DNA of 64,000 bases from NCBI RefSeq assembly GCF_036370855.1, contig NC_088101.1, positions 3,107,501 to 3,171,500 on the forward strand, given 5' to 3'. This document shows positions 13,325 through 25,780 of this stretch, one piece after another. The DNA is from Dromaius novaehollandiae (taxonomy: Eukaryota; Chordata; Aves; Casuariiformes; Dromaiidae). Every line of letters begins with the position of its first letter. Within the stretch, counting starts at the first letter, position 1. Under the pieces are notes generated by a model. It saw only the letters and a program-made list of their open reading frames with translations. It ran no database searches and was not told the origin of the DNA. Both the position numbers and the translations under genes were made by a program.

Positions 13325-13515
13325 TGTTATTTACTTAATGAAATGTCCCAGTAATATAAAGCAGCCATTCATAAGCCCCTGACAACAAACAGTTATGAAA
13401 ATTGCCTTTGAATTCCTCTAATCTGCTTGTAGAGTCAGAACAATGGGAGAGAATAATTGCAGTTATTGAAAGAAATTGCTGCAGGCAAAATATAACCTAT
13501 TTTAAAGTTCAAATC
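13325..13515. promoter_or_regulatory. candidate conserved noncoding element with SOX-type site
   Basis: A stretch free of repeats, dense in homeodomain-type TAAT and ATTA cores, with a consensus SOX site AACAATGG at 13439-13446. The sequence style (balanced composition, no CpG, no simple repeats) resembles amniote conserved enhancers. This is pattern recognition only; conservation was not measured. Confidence 0.25.
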
Positions 13516-13949
13516 CAGGAGAACAGAAAGGGGTGGGGGAGAAGGAGAGGCACCCAGTAAGATGCCCTGTGCTCCCTGACTGCTTTTTTTCTGTGTAATG
13601 AGAGGCTTCACCTCGCTATTTTTTCAAGCATTGTTATTTACAGGGAAAATCAAAGCATTTAGTATCAGCATCGTCAAGCTGTGTGCAGCAGCGCCTTGCC
13701 TGGCAAAGCCATGGGAAAGCTGTGTTCTTCCAATCTGCTTCATGCCAATGCACAACTATCCCTCGCTGGGAACTAAGTGTATTGGAAACCAATATGAGGA
13801 AGTCACTCTAGCATTAACTACTTTACAGAGAGGACTTTTAACTCCTTCCTGTGTATGAGCTAGATTGCTTGAGAAGCTAAAAGGGATGTAGGATTTTCAA
13901 AACAACTCGAGTGACTTTTAGTCCTATAAAGAAGTTTGTTTTCCTAAGT

Positions 13950-14215
13950 CAGAGCCAGATTTCAGAGAATTTGGGCACCTAAATCTGCATCTATAGAGCC
14001 TTGGGGGTTCCTGCTACTCCAGACCTGGTTGACTTTGCACATGGGGAGAGGCGATGAACAACTGTTGGCCCTTGGCCGTATAGAAGACCCCTAAATAACA
14101 CCAGAAACAAATAGGACTTACACGTCTGTGTGCCTAACTTCCTTATAAAAGTCAGTCAGGCTCCTAAATCAGTTAAACACTGCAGTACTAAGCAAAGTAG
14201 TGCTTAAGTACTTGT
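13950..14215. mobile_element. ancient amniote interspersed-repeat remnant, family unnamed
   Basis: The phrases TTGGGCACCTAAATCTGCAT (13979-13998) and GTGCCTAACTTCC plus GTCAGGCTCCTAAATCAG (about 14129-14175) recall wording repeated many times in turtle, crocodile and bird genomes ('...gcctaacttccattgaaagtcaatgggagttaggctcctaaatcac...'). I recognise the pattern but cannot name the family or set its ends. Chance similarity is possible. Confidence 0.4.
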
Positions 14216-14249
14216 AAAACTTGTGCCTCTGAAACCAGCTGGCATTATA

Positions 14250-17200
14250 AGAAGAGCCCATGCTTAAAAGAAACCACTGCTTTTGTCTCAGCCAGCTCAG
14301 CACAGCTCTGTGCAGTAAAACTGAGCGTGAGGATAACTCTCATCTCGGGAGTATGACCAAGATGTATTCAGTGCTCTCTTTGTTTTGTAAGGAGGTAACA
14401 GAACAAAGGATCAGTGCAACTTGAGGGCACCAGGCCTTGTTTTCTCGCCAGTCCACCTAAATAGAAAAGACCTTTCTCTTTCACCATGAGCTTGCCTTCT
14501 GCACGTCAAAGCGCTTTGAGGCCCTCCTGCAAGTAATGACAGATGACTAGCAATTTTGCAGCTGCATGTGATATCCCAAGTTTGCCTTGTTGTTGTAATG
14601 AAAAGCAGCCTGCCGACACAGGTCCTTCCAGAGAAGCCTTGCTATTGTAAGAACAGGGAGAGCAACTGTGGTAATTGTTGAAGTTGCTGTTCAACTTCAT
14701 GCTTCACCACAGGAACCAAGCAAGGCAGCACAGGCTGTTGTCAAGGGTTTACAGAACAGGGCTTTCTGACCGAAATGATTGTCAAGAGGTGACTATATCC
14801 AAATGTTAGCAGGAGGTGGTGGGTTACCTTTTATGGCATAGGCAGCTTGGTGGTCTTAATTGTTCTGAGGAAAAAGGTGAAGATGTCTGCTCTTCTCTTG
14901 GTACTTGGGGATGTAAATCATACAGTGTTTATAGCTCCATGCCTCCACCCTTTGATCTTCTCCTATCAGAGTGAAGGTGGACAAAACTTCCTCATAGTTG
15001 CCTTGCTATAGACACTGAGTAGATCCGGTAAATGTCTCTGTTTTGCGTTGATTTAATTTGAGCAGAGTTTAACCTATATTCAGCATCCAGTACCTTAAGT
15101 CATTTTCTCAGGTAAGCACAGAATATTGAGTAGGCAGTTCGATCAGTGCTTACTCAAGGAAAGTGGACAATCCATATTCATAGGAATTTCACCTGCTGCT
15201 TACCTTTATATGCTGGTTTTTTTCTTCCAGCTATAGACACAAATGCCATTTTGCTGTTGGAACAGATCTCAGCAAAGGGGCTGTAGGTAAAGATGAACTC
15301 CACTATGTTGTTAAAAAGTCATAAAACCATCCCAGGTTCAAAATCTCAGGGGATAAGTGTGTCAACGGAAATGAATTAAAATTCTCCAGGCCATCCCTTC
15401 TTCTCCACTTGGCACCTGCAATCGTGCTGCAACAGAAAGCTCATGGGTTGGAGATGTCGTAAACACGCGTGCGTGTTTAGTGTCGGTCTGCTCCTTCCCG
15501 GATGACTCCTCACCTGGGATGTTACTGTTCAGAGATCTGAGATGCAGATTTACAGTACCTACCAATTACTGTAGCAACACTGTTCTCATCTTGGGGCTTG
15601 AAGGCTTAAAACCCTATTCTGGGAAACAGAGTGCCCTAACAAATTTCCTCTTTCCAAGGACCAAAAAGCCTCTTAGTTGCATGAGCATAAATCTAGAGGA
15701 TTTAAACAAGCTTCCCTGACTCTACATCATGCCAACGCTGCATCTGTGCTATAAGCTTACTTTTTTTCTGTTAGTTTACTCCACTTAAAAAGTGAAGGTA
15801 CCTTGCAATCAGTGAACATGTTGTACTTAGTAATACATGAAAGTTTGCTTCCTGTTCCTCCAATTGGTCAAAATCTAAATGTGAGAAACAAGGTTTATTG
15901 TAAAGTCTCTTGTCCTGTTAAAGCATCTGAAAAATGAAAAAAGAAATGACAAAGAGGAGAGAAAAACAGTTTATGCATACTGGTGGGGGGAGTGATGAAT
16001 TTCAGGCTTGTCTGGCTTTTAGTAGGTTACACTGCATGACTCCAAAGAACAGGTATATGGAAAGGTAGAATTGCCATATAGACATCCTTCTTTTGTGAAA
16101 AGCAGCAAGGGTTGGACACCTAACCCCTATTTGTTCCTTAGCAAGTGCACATAGGTGCTTTACCACGTGTATAATTTTTGCTGCATTTTCTGGAGTGAAT
16201 TCAAAGGCAATTACAGGAAAATACTCTGCTATTTTAAACACTTTTTGTAAATCCAGATAAATGCCACATAGGCGCTGGGAAGTGTTAGCCCAAGCCTACT
16301 GCAATTTAAGGCTGATTTAGAAACGTTACTGTCTTCCTAGTGCTTATCTCGGCTTGCTTTAAATATCTCATTGGCTTGGATCCTTTCAGTGCTTTTTTGT
16401 CTCATGAGTAATTTTTATGATATTTAATAATTTCCTCAAATATTTTGGCACAGATGATTTGACACAGTGAGTGGGCTCAGTAAAGCACCATCAAAACAGG
16501 TCTCTCTTCTGTATGATTCCTGTAGCTATTGAAAAATACCTGAGGGATGAAAGTGTACAAATCCCAGCAAATGTTTTGGTCTGTATTTTCTACCATGTTT
16601 CCTTGGAACTTCTGAGCTGTATTTCTACAGTTCTTCAAGAAAATCATGTTAAAAGTGAACAGACGTATACTGGAAGAATAATTTTGGAGACAAAGATTCC
16701 TCTGTTATCCTTTCTCTTTTTATAGGAAATTTTGCTGATTTACTTGGTGGATGAACCTGGACTTTGCATCTCATCCTCTTCATTAATCTAATCAGGGACA
16801 GCTTCACTGTGGAGTGTACACATGGGAACTCTAGATTGTGGACCCACACCTTGTTTGCAGTGGTTTTCCTGAACACACTAGCTCCTACTTGATCCAGAGG
16901 TTCAAAACAGAGCTTCAAGCCCCGGGTGGACATCCTATGAAGCTATCTAGTGAAGGTCTTGCCACTGAGTGTGGCTGTTCACCTGTATGTAAAGCAGTAG
17001 GTACTAAAAGGTTGTGGCTGTTAAAATGTGCTTTCTTTTGTTCCTGGGGAGAAGGCAAAGCAATGGCCACTCAAACACTGGAGTGGGGTGTTTTTCAGTT
17101 TAAGGGACATCAGTGCATGGCGCGTGTAATTGTTGATAAAAGGAAGGACTGTGGTTTGAAATACAAAAGGAAATACTCTGTATAAATCTATTGAAGCTGC

Positions 17201-17540
17201 AGGGTACAGATCAGGCAAAATATTTTCTGGTAACATAGTTGAATTTAGGGATTGCTTTAGGACAGAAGAGTAAGCTGTGGGCACCTAGGAAATTCTTGTC
17301 CTGTTCAAGTGGACTCCTCTTTAAAAGAAGCTAGCAAATATTTTACAATGAATAGAAGTGGTGGGGAAACGAGTGCAACCATCTAGATCTCCCCATAGCA
17401 ATGGATTCAGCAGATTGCCTTCAAAACTGCATTGTCATGTGGGTTACTGCTTCTGCTCCAACTCGACAGAGCTTCTCTCCTTACAGCTCCTGACCTTTAA
17501 ACTTTAAGAATAATAAAATACATTATTAACGAGCAGTCAG
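14250..17540. other. noncoding stretch, no gene seen
   Basis: No gene recognised. It contains the inverted repeat annotated at 15460-15479. The overlapping frames at 16649-16933 (minus) and 16838-17185 (plus, 115 codons) do not resemble a known family. Confidence 0.6.
15460..15479. repeat. inverted repeat with CpG-rich core
   Basis: Arms TAAACACGC (15460-15468) and GCGTGTTTA (15471-15479) are perfectly complementary around a GT centre. The 20-bp site carries three CpG, unusual in this CpG-poor neighbourhood. Each arm contains a forkhead-like AAACA core. A binding site for a dimeric factor is possible, but I cannot assign one. Confidence 0.8.
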
Positions 17541-17552
17541 TTAACAAATAAA

Positions 17553-17566
17553 CGCCCCTCTGGTGG
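17553..17566 (-). promoter_or_regulatory. CTCF-like motif 1
   Basis: Read on the minus strand, CCACCAGAGGGGCG agrees with the CTCF core CCASYAGRKGGCRS at 12 of 14 positions. A second CTCF-like motif in the same orientation lies 39 bp away. CTCF sites anchor loops and insulators; occupancy cannot be read from sequence. Confidence 0.4.
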
Positions 17567-17591
17567 ATCCAAAACATAACGTTTTGAAATA

Positions 17592-17605
17592 CTGCCACCT
17601 TCTGA
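17592..17605 (-). promoter_or_regulatory. CTCF-like motif 2
   Basis: Read on the minus strand, TCAGAAGGTGGCAG agrees with the CTCF core at 12 of 14 positions and has an intact AGGTGGCAG half, the most information-rich part. It stands beside motif 1 in the same orientation. Confidence 0.45.
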
Positions 17606-17609
17606 TAAC

Positions 17610-20600
17610 TTTGAGATGAAGAACTGAGTTCTATGGAATTCGTCGAATTTATTATCCACAGTGCTAATTCATTGCTTGATGCAAAACAGTGCTAACATTA
17701 TAAAATCATCTGTTACAGTGCCAGCTTTCACTATATGTGAGACTGTGTATGCAGCTGTCGAGAGAGATGAAGAAAATATAGTATGATTTCTGTCACATAG
17801 TAGTGAGAGACAGCAGCAAACTTGTTTGAAGTAGGGAAAAGCACTTCAGTACTTTATGTGCAAGTTTAAAGTTTTAAAAACATTAAAGCCTATGTTTTAA
17901 GTTAAGTAGGTGTTAAATACTTTACAGAATTGGGGCTAAACTGGTGGTGTGACCTACAGGATAAGTTAGGCCAGAGGAGAAGTATGTGTGCCTCGAGCCC
18001 TAGAGAAGCAGACTTCCCCCGTCTTGCACAATTCCTGTCTCTGACATGAATGTATCCGTCAAGGGTTAATTCTTTTATCATTTTTGCTTTCCTAATATTC
18101 AGATGTTACTTGTCCCCATACCACCTTTGTGTGTATTTTAATTATCCAGATGGTATTTTATGTGTCCAGCCTCATACCATTACTATATTACTTGAACTTG
18201 GCAATGATACTTAGAAATAGCTTTTCCCAAGCTAGCTTTTTCTTGTAAAGTTCATCCAGTTTCAGCTTTCCAAATGTTCTTTGTGCTGTGACAGTATATG
18301 TTGTGTACTGATATGGCTCACACATCATTTAGATTCCCTGATAGTGAGAGTCTGCTTGGCAAAGACAATAGGCCTTTAAAAGCAACAGAAATGAATACAA
18401 AATCCAGGCTTGTGTGTCCTTAAAATTACCATTTCAAACTCTCAGAAATTAGGCAATACAAGCTACAGTTCTTAAATTTCCTTAGATTTCCTTACGTTTC
18501 CCCCAATTCCATGTTGGGTTCCAGTGAGGTTGGGATGTGCGTGTCATGCCCCCACTGGTGGGGTTGTGAGACCCTTGGCATCAACCCGGTCTGTGTCTGC
18601 ACCTCAAAGGGGGCAAATTTGTTTTCGTATTTTAGTTACAGTGGCTTGTCCCTGGCAAAACAAGTATGTTGAGATAACTGCTGAGAAAGCAAATTCCCTT
18701 GTGGTGGGGATTCCTCCTTAAAGTGGTATTTGGGATGATGACAGGACTTACCAGCAGCTTTCTTGTGAATTCATCCTGTATCATCACTCCTGTTCTTTCT
18801 GGAAGGTCGGCAACTTGGTATCATGAGCAGCAGTTATGAGACATGCAATAGATGTATGCAGGCATTGACACGTGGAGAGCCAAGAAAATATAGGGTCTTG
18901 TGTAAGAGTGTTGTGGTGCTACACACTTACATGGGCTTAAGGGAAACTAGGCAGGTACGTGAAGGAGAGAGTCTTCCTGTCGTGGAAGGTGCTGGAGTAA
19001 CTTGTGCTAAAGGATTTGGTCACCTGCTTTCCTCTGTCCTCCTAGTACACTCTCCTGTCCAGGGAAATAGCTGCCGTAAGACTGCGTGTGTGTTTGGGGG
19101 GAGTATAAAGAGGCAGTAGCTTCTGAGGGATCTGCTCTTCCCTGCTTTCCCTTGAATACCCAGCAGCATTGCCTAAGTGGTGAGGCAGTGTTTGGGCAGA
19201 GGAAGTAGACTGTTGCCAATGGAGTCGAGGCCCATTTTGTGGTCAGCCTAAGTGTTTATAGGGTTTTATTTCCTTTCTATTAATCAGCTTCTCTGACTTA
19301 CTGCTCTTTGCATGGGCTGGTTTTTGATTTCATTTTCCAAAGTAGTATAATTTCTCCAGTCTTCTACCTTGGTGATATTTTAACTTGTTATCTGATTCCA
19401 ACCTTATTTTACAGAAGAGAAGGGGTCTTGGGTATGCCGAGTTTGCACAAGTTTTCTGAAAATATGCAGTCAAGCAAAGCACCCGTATCAGTGCCGCACT
19501 GACAGGAAAAGCTGAAATTTGAATTCAATTGTATAATTGCACACTAGGGAATCCATGTGTGTGAGAAAAAGATGTACTGAATGAAAGTATTCCGAAACCA
19601 GGCTTCAAAAGTTTTTCTGCTTGTGTAATTACTTGTACATTGGCTTTGGTAACTGAGAAGTGGATAAAATAGCTTGTGTTCAGCTAAGAGAGTTAAGTCC
19701 TGCATTAGGACTTGGACTGCAGACTGGGTGGTAATGGCAGGTAGATGTCAAGCTCTCCTACGCACAGACAGAGCACCCTGGAGATGAAGCCTTTTAGGAC
19801 CACTAATGTGCCATTGGTAGGGGAAAAAAGGGGGAGTTGGATATTTTTTGTGGCTGATTCAGAGCCAGCTGGATAGTGTGAGTTTCTGTTCTGCACAGAC
19901 TTGTTTTTCTCTGTACAAATCATATGTAAAGGGATAATTGTAGCTAGTCTCCAGGAATTTGCTGCCAGGTACTAGAAAACCATTGCAAAGCTGTAGATTA
20001 ACTTACAGGTCATTGCAAATTGAAAACAAGAACCTGTTCCTCATCAGAAAGGTGAATACACTTGACTCGAGCATTTGCTTAACTTAGCACATGTAGCTGT
20101 GCTGCTGTTTGTCATCCCAAAGAGTTGTTCTCCTGCGTAATTTCTAAATACATGTTTCTTGTTTCCAATTTAATGCAGAAAAATCTCTCCAGTTGAACAA
20201 CAAAAACTTCATCCCTGAGTTTCAGATAAGAGACTGTCCCAAAGCTGAGTTTCAGGGCTTCACAGGCCCTGCTAAATCCAAAGGACACCGGCCACACAGT
20301 CTGATTCGATAGCAAGCTCCAAGTGTTTTTAAAACAGATCTTACCTTTTGCATAGTGTGCCGCTTCTGCTGTTGTATGTTAAGCTCAGGAGAAGGCAGGT
20401 AGCAAATTGCCTTCAGCAAAATTGTCAAACCAAGGAAACCCTTTAAAGCTACAGAGAAGGGGAATGTAATGAGAGCCCTGGAAGGAAGAGGCTAAGAGAA
20501 GAAAAATTGGCAGGGAGCATTAACATATACTTTTAACAAGCTTTTCCACAAAGGGAAGAATGACCCAGAGGTTTGACTGTTGTAGTACTTTCTTCAGTGA

Positions 20601-21975
20601 AAGGATTTTGTATGTGCTGCTGTGTAGGAGAAAAATGTGTATCCTCCCTGTGTTATGTTACATTTCGGTTTGGAAAAGAAAGAGGAAGCTTTATTTAGCC
20701 CATTGAATCCAACCCCATGGTAATACAGCATATAAAACTTTTAAGAAGTGAAAGGCTTACAAAGCTCACATTGCAGATAGCTTTCAGGATAACTCCTTGG
20801 CTGTTTTAACCGTATGTCACACTAGACGTGAATTATTAGAAATGATTTGCTACAGTCTACATTCGTATTACCTCCCAGGGACCCTTCAGACTGGATTTGT
20901 GGAAAGGGAGAGGTTTCCTGAACCTTTCTGTCTAAAGAATACTACATCTCTTAGGACAAATCAAGTTTTGATGGAATAAGGACTCCAGATTTGAATTGCT
21001 GACTGAACTCTAAAAGAGTGTACCTTCTGGGGATGATTAGGGATAATTTACCTCAAGGATAGTCGCATCATGCAGCACTTCCAGTTGGAGGTGGAGGGCT
21101 TATCGTTTGCCTTCTGTACAGGCAGGTGCCACCGAGGGGGAGTCCTGGTGCCAGTTCCTTTCCTGCAGCTCAGGTGACCTCATATTTAGGAAGCTGGTTA
21201 TATTTCCTGGGGTCTGTTGTCATCTCTGGCCTGAGCTGCTATTGCTTCTTGCCAAGTGGCTGTTGTAGGGTGTCCCTCAGCTCTCGCTGTCTCCAGCAGC
21301 TGGGTCCTGTGCTAGGAGTTTTTCAGAGGCACAGCACATCTGCGTGCACTGTAAGGCAGAGCTGAGCACCACGCAGCTCTCCAGTCACATGCAGTAGAAA
21401 ACCTTTGCCCAGCAAATTTGCTGTAGGTGGCTTGCTCAGAACATTGCAGACTTTACTGCTGCTTTTCCTTTCTTTTCAAAGTTATTCTTGCCCTTTGAGG
21501 AAAGGCTTGCCTGAATCTAGAAATGCCATCTCCTTCCCTTGTCTCCTTGCCCACATTCTAAGAGCTCATCTACCTTGGTGGTGGTGTGCATGGGCAAAAG
21601 GTCATGATGCCAGGTCTCTCAAGATTGGGCAGCAGGCAGTCTGCACTCAGACGGCCTGAAGCACAGGTGTCCCTGTGAATGCAGGGAGCGCAGGGCAGTG
21701 ATGAACAGTGCTTTAGCCCATTGCTTGGTCTCTATTTTTGGAGCCAGTGGGGATAGCGTGCAGCAGCCTGGCTCCTCCTAAATACTCCTATGCACTGTTT
21801 TGTGCTTCCGGGTGTATTATAACAACCCAGCCCTGTGTGATGGGGGAACAAGTCTGGTGGGATGAGCTTTTCATATGGAGGTGTGTGAATGGAGGAAGAA
21901 CCTGTGTTCCACGATGTAATGAAACAGTAATGACTAGTGCAGGTGACATTTCTTTGTAGTTAATATGTGCCGGTG
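17610..21975. other. noncoding stretch, no gene seen
   Basis: No gene, RNA or named repeat recognised. The frames at 18823-19119 and 21126-21365 (plus) are Cys- and Ser-rich, without domain character. Confidence 0.6.
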
Positions 21976-21979
21976 TGAA

Positions 21980-21998
21980 AGGCCCTGAGGCAGGGCCT
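21980..21998. promoter_or_regulatory. short hairpin with AP-2-like core
   Basis: AGGCCCTG and CAGGGCCT form perfect 8-bp arms around AGG. The embedded GCCCTGAGGC fits the TFAP2 consensus GCCYNNRGGC. A single short site such as this is weak evidence on its own. Confidence 0.3.
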
Positions 21999-21999
21999 C

Positions 22000-24500
22000 A
22001 AGCTGTTAAGCTAGCAGGTGAATTGCTAGGATATTTGACCTGCAGTTCATTCCTAATATAAATGATGAGGCTATGAAAAATGCGAGCAAAATTTTCATAA
22101 GGACTTCTCCTTGGGCTATGTGGGAATGCCAGCAATTTTGTATGTGGGTTGAAGCAGATTCCTCATGTTGGCAGCATGGTTTACACCAATTCATAAGAAA
22201 GATGCAGAGCTGCAAGCATCACTTGTGCCCTCCAGAGGAAAAGCAAAGCAGCTCTTGCCTGCCTTAGGGGGCTTTTGCAACTATGGCCAAGTTCTGCAAT
22301 AGGAAGAGTACAGAGACTTCCACCTGTGGAGCTGTGAAGGTTGCCCAGGGTGAGTGAGTCGACTAAGAAAACAGTGCTGCTGAAAGAGGTGATGGCACCT
22401 AGACTTTCCCTTCCCGCAGTATCTCCATACATGGAGATTCCTTCTCTGACTGTTCTGAGAAAAGGTTTCTTGGAGGTAGCTTTTAATAGGGATTCAGAAA
22501 TGGGTCGTACTCTGCCCATCTGGCCCTGCCAAAGCAGCCCACCTGCCTCCAGCGTTGCACTGCCATCCGGACCTATCAGTGTGGGATGCAGCAGCGAGGT
22601 AGGGCTGAGGCTGTGCCAGGCCCGTTCACAGTGTCACAGGTTGAGCTGGGTAACATCAGTTGATCCAGACGGTTTCTAGACTGTGAATGTGATTTCTGCA
22701 AGTCCTGACCACTTTGCAAATTCAGCTTTGACCAGCTTGCTTTTGGGGGAACAAGGGAGCCCCTAAACATTCAGGTGAGCAAAAGTCAATGTTTTGTTTT
22801 GAAAGCACTGATTAAAATGCTCCAATGTGCTGAACTTTGAGTAGAGGTTGTTCCCAAAGCTTTTTTCCAATTACCAGCCCTCCACAGAATCCATTACTGC
22901 CCACTTGTAATCCTGACTATTGGGACTATTTGTCTTCCCGCATTACCAGGTGAACAGCTACAGGCGTTGTTTATTGTGCTGAACACAGTGAGACAGACTT
23001 ACAAATCCACTGTAACAAGAAGCAACCCATTACAGTAAGAGAAGAGTTTCTGCTTGGAAACAAATATCTTTAGGCTTCAGTCTGAAATACAGCCTACCAT
23101 TGTGTTTTCTGCACGGCTAGCAACTTTACTGTATGACACAACAAATCTCCAGTGCAAACTAGCTCAGTTTTATTCTCTAATAAAAAATCAAACCTGCTGC
23201 AGTATGCATCTAGGAACTGAGCTGGAGAAGCGAGCTCTTTACCTGTGGTTGAGTTTTCACCAAGGTCTGCAGGCACAGCTTTTGATACCATCTTATTTCT
23301 TCACAATCAGAGTCATCAGGTTTACAAAGCTAAGCCATACCATTAATATTGGATGTGTGCTCCCTGAAACAAAAGCAATGGGACAAGTTCTTAGCTGGTG
23401 TGAACAAGTAGAGCACCAGGCATGAAATTTTAAACAGTTCTTTGCTGGCTGAAGGATTTGTCAGCCCTCAGCTTCACATGACAGCCCTCCTTTCTAGTTG
23501 GCAAGGGCTCCTATCCAGCCAGCCCTACCTCCCTCTGTTTCTCCTCTCATTTTTTCCCATCCGCACATCTTACATAGTCCCTATCCCTAAATTCCCTCAT
23601 CTCATTTCTACTGTCGGGCTCCTATCACCTTGCCAAAATTTTGGTGGATTTTTCTATTGGGCCAGTAGCACATCTCTAGCACCAAGACATTTCTGTACAA
23701 AGTGCAAAGTCCCAGCTTCCGCCACATGAAGAGCTACATCTAGCTAAAGAAAACAGAGACTTTCTAAACCTTTTTTTTAGAATGTGAGGCTAATGAAATC
23801 GTTGTCCAGCTGTCCCTTTTATTCCCCCATCCAACTGCTCTCCACTAACTTTTGAGCTTATTGACCAATTTCAAGACCTCTGTCCTGTGTCAAACCTATA
23901 TGAAGATGTTTAATAACTGCAAGATTCATGCAAATCTCTCCCCTTTACCTGGCTATCTGTTAGAAGCAACGGCTGCTATATGAATCTGCCTGTTGTGACA
24001 CACTGGAGAAGTCAAGGAGGGAGATGTAGTCCCCATCTCAGCAAAGCTCTGCATATCAGACAGCAGAGATTCCAACTCAGAGACAAAAATTCATACCAAA
24101 GCCGGAGTCAGTCTGCTTCTCAAAGTGTTAGTTGTTTCAGTACAGGCCAAATTTTCCCTCCTCCTGTGAGCTTTTAGATACCTGATGTACTATAATTCAG
24201 GTCAAGTGATAAAATGCTGACAAATTTATAAGCCACTGAAAGCAAGATCTCCTAACAGTCCTTTGGGCAGCTTTAATTGATGGTCTTCTCAGGGTAAGCT
24301 AAAATGAGTTCATAGGTGTCACTCGCCATAACTCTGAGCCCACTGTACAGCCATGTCTTGGGAAAGAGGTTCTGCCGTCTCCGAGTTGGACTGCGCTAGG
24401 AGCCTGGGGGGTTCTGCAGTTCCCGCTACTTTGGAAAAAAAGAGATGCTGAAAAGAAGCTATTATTTTGTAGGCTTTCAAATGTGCTCCTATTAGGGAGG
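22000..24500. other. noncoding stretch, no gene seen
   Basis: No gene recognised. The two 112-codon frames at 22181-22519 (minus) and 22341-22679 (plus) oppose each other in a stop-poor patch. The 123-codon frame at 23054-23425 lacks recognisable features. A pyrimidine-rich stretch lies at 23520-23620. Confidence 0.6.
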
Positions 24501-24506
24501 GGGAAC

Positions 24507-24525
24507 AAAAAAAAAAAAAAAAAAA
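24507..24525 (+). repeat. poly(A) run of 19
   Basis: Nineteen A follow GGGGAAC. No AATAAA stands in the 40 bases before it and no target-site duplication is evident, so it is called a simple repeat and not the tail of a retrocopy. Confidence 0.85.
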
Positions 24526-24529
24526 GGAT

Positions 24530-25780
24530 AATTGCACTTTTTCAGCACTTTTGGAAGTGCGCTTCTGTATTAGTAATGATTGGCCTCATCACAAAAATAT
24601 GCTGCTATCATCTTACTTACTCTCTCACTTCTTTTGCCTGTGTGGGTTTCGGTGTGCCTATATTCATGACTCTGTGCTCCAGAAAAAACGAAGCTGTAAG
24701 CCTCTCCAGTGAAACCCAGTGCACTTAGCAGTTGACACATCAGTTTGTTTCTGTGGAGTGAATCTTAAAATTAATGTAAAAGAGTAAACCCCGGAGATTA
24801 AATTAGAATAACAAAAGAGATACTACTCACTAAAAGGACAAAATTAAACCGTAGACAATGAATGAAATTTGCTGCGGAGCTCAGCCCCCTTTAGGGAACT
24901 ATATAAACCGAACAGATGTACTAAAGGTCTCAGCCTCTCTCTGCTCCCATGGCTTTCCATGGGAGCCATGGGTCAGAGGAAGTGTGCACATCTGGCCCTT
25001 TTTCACCTTTTCTATTTATGCTTGGCTTTGCCCAGATTTTGGGGAAAGTCTTCTGATTCAGAAGGCGATAACCTGTTGCAAGGGAAATTCAGACATAACA
25101 GGAAAGAAGCCAAGTCTTCACCCAGCTGAACTGCTTCTGGCTTAAGCAGGACACCCCACTGCTTTTGACTGGGATCAACATGATGGGAGGGTTGCACCCA
25201 AAGCACCTTGCTGCCTGGTCACAGAAAACTGCAGGCTGGGCAAACCTTGGCTGTGGACTAAGCCAGAAAAATCAGGGTGAGGCATCCATCCTAGTTCCTT
25301 ACAGACTGAGGGGGTGCAACCAGAGGGACCTAGCGCTGACATTGCTTTGGGTGGCCAGACATGCAGGAAAGTGGTGGTTTTACTGCTGTGCGGTGGAGTG
25401 ATGGGAGTAGGTGCTTTGCAGAAACTAGTGTTAGCAGGGAACCTGGTGTGCAGTCTTAATCCTGGCCAAGCCTATACCTGCTCCTGTCTCAGAAAGTATT
25501 TGGCATATGCCATAGTCTTGTTGTGAGATGCATGTTAGAGTGTTTTCCTGAAAATGAATGGATTTTTAATTCTTCTTTAAGTGTGTCTCTCAGATGACAC
25601 CCTTGGTAGTTTGCAGAATGATCTAGTATTATGCTAATGCTCAACAGATACTGTTCAGCTCCGCACTGCAAGAACAATTAATGTCCTCATTGTACTGGGG
25701 GCTGTGAATTAATTTCCAAGAGCCACAACTTTTTCCTTTCCTCCTCTGGGGGATGGGGCAAGGGCAGGCCCCTTTTTTGC
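24530..25780. other. noncoding stretch, no gene seen
   Basis: The only structured item is the hairpin at 24944-24965. Several overlapping frames of 60-95 codons on both strands between 24858 and 25526 show no recognisable product. Confidence 0.55.
24944..24965. repeat. perfect hairpin, 9-bp arms with 4-nt loop
   Basis: CTCCCATGG and CCATGGGAG pair exactly around CTTT, and a third CCATGGG follows at 24966-24972, so alternative foldings exist. No downstream T-run or other sign of a known structured RNA is present. Confidence 0.7.

Noticed and set aside
24507..24525. Poly(A) tail of a retrocopy
   Set aside because: No AATAAA before the run, and the upstream sequence has no open frame of note.
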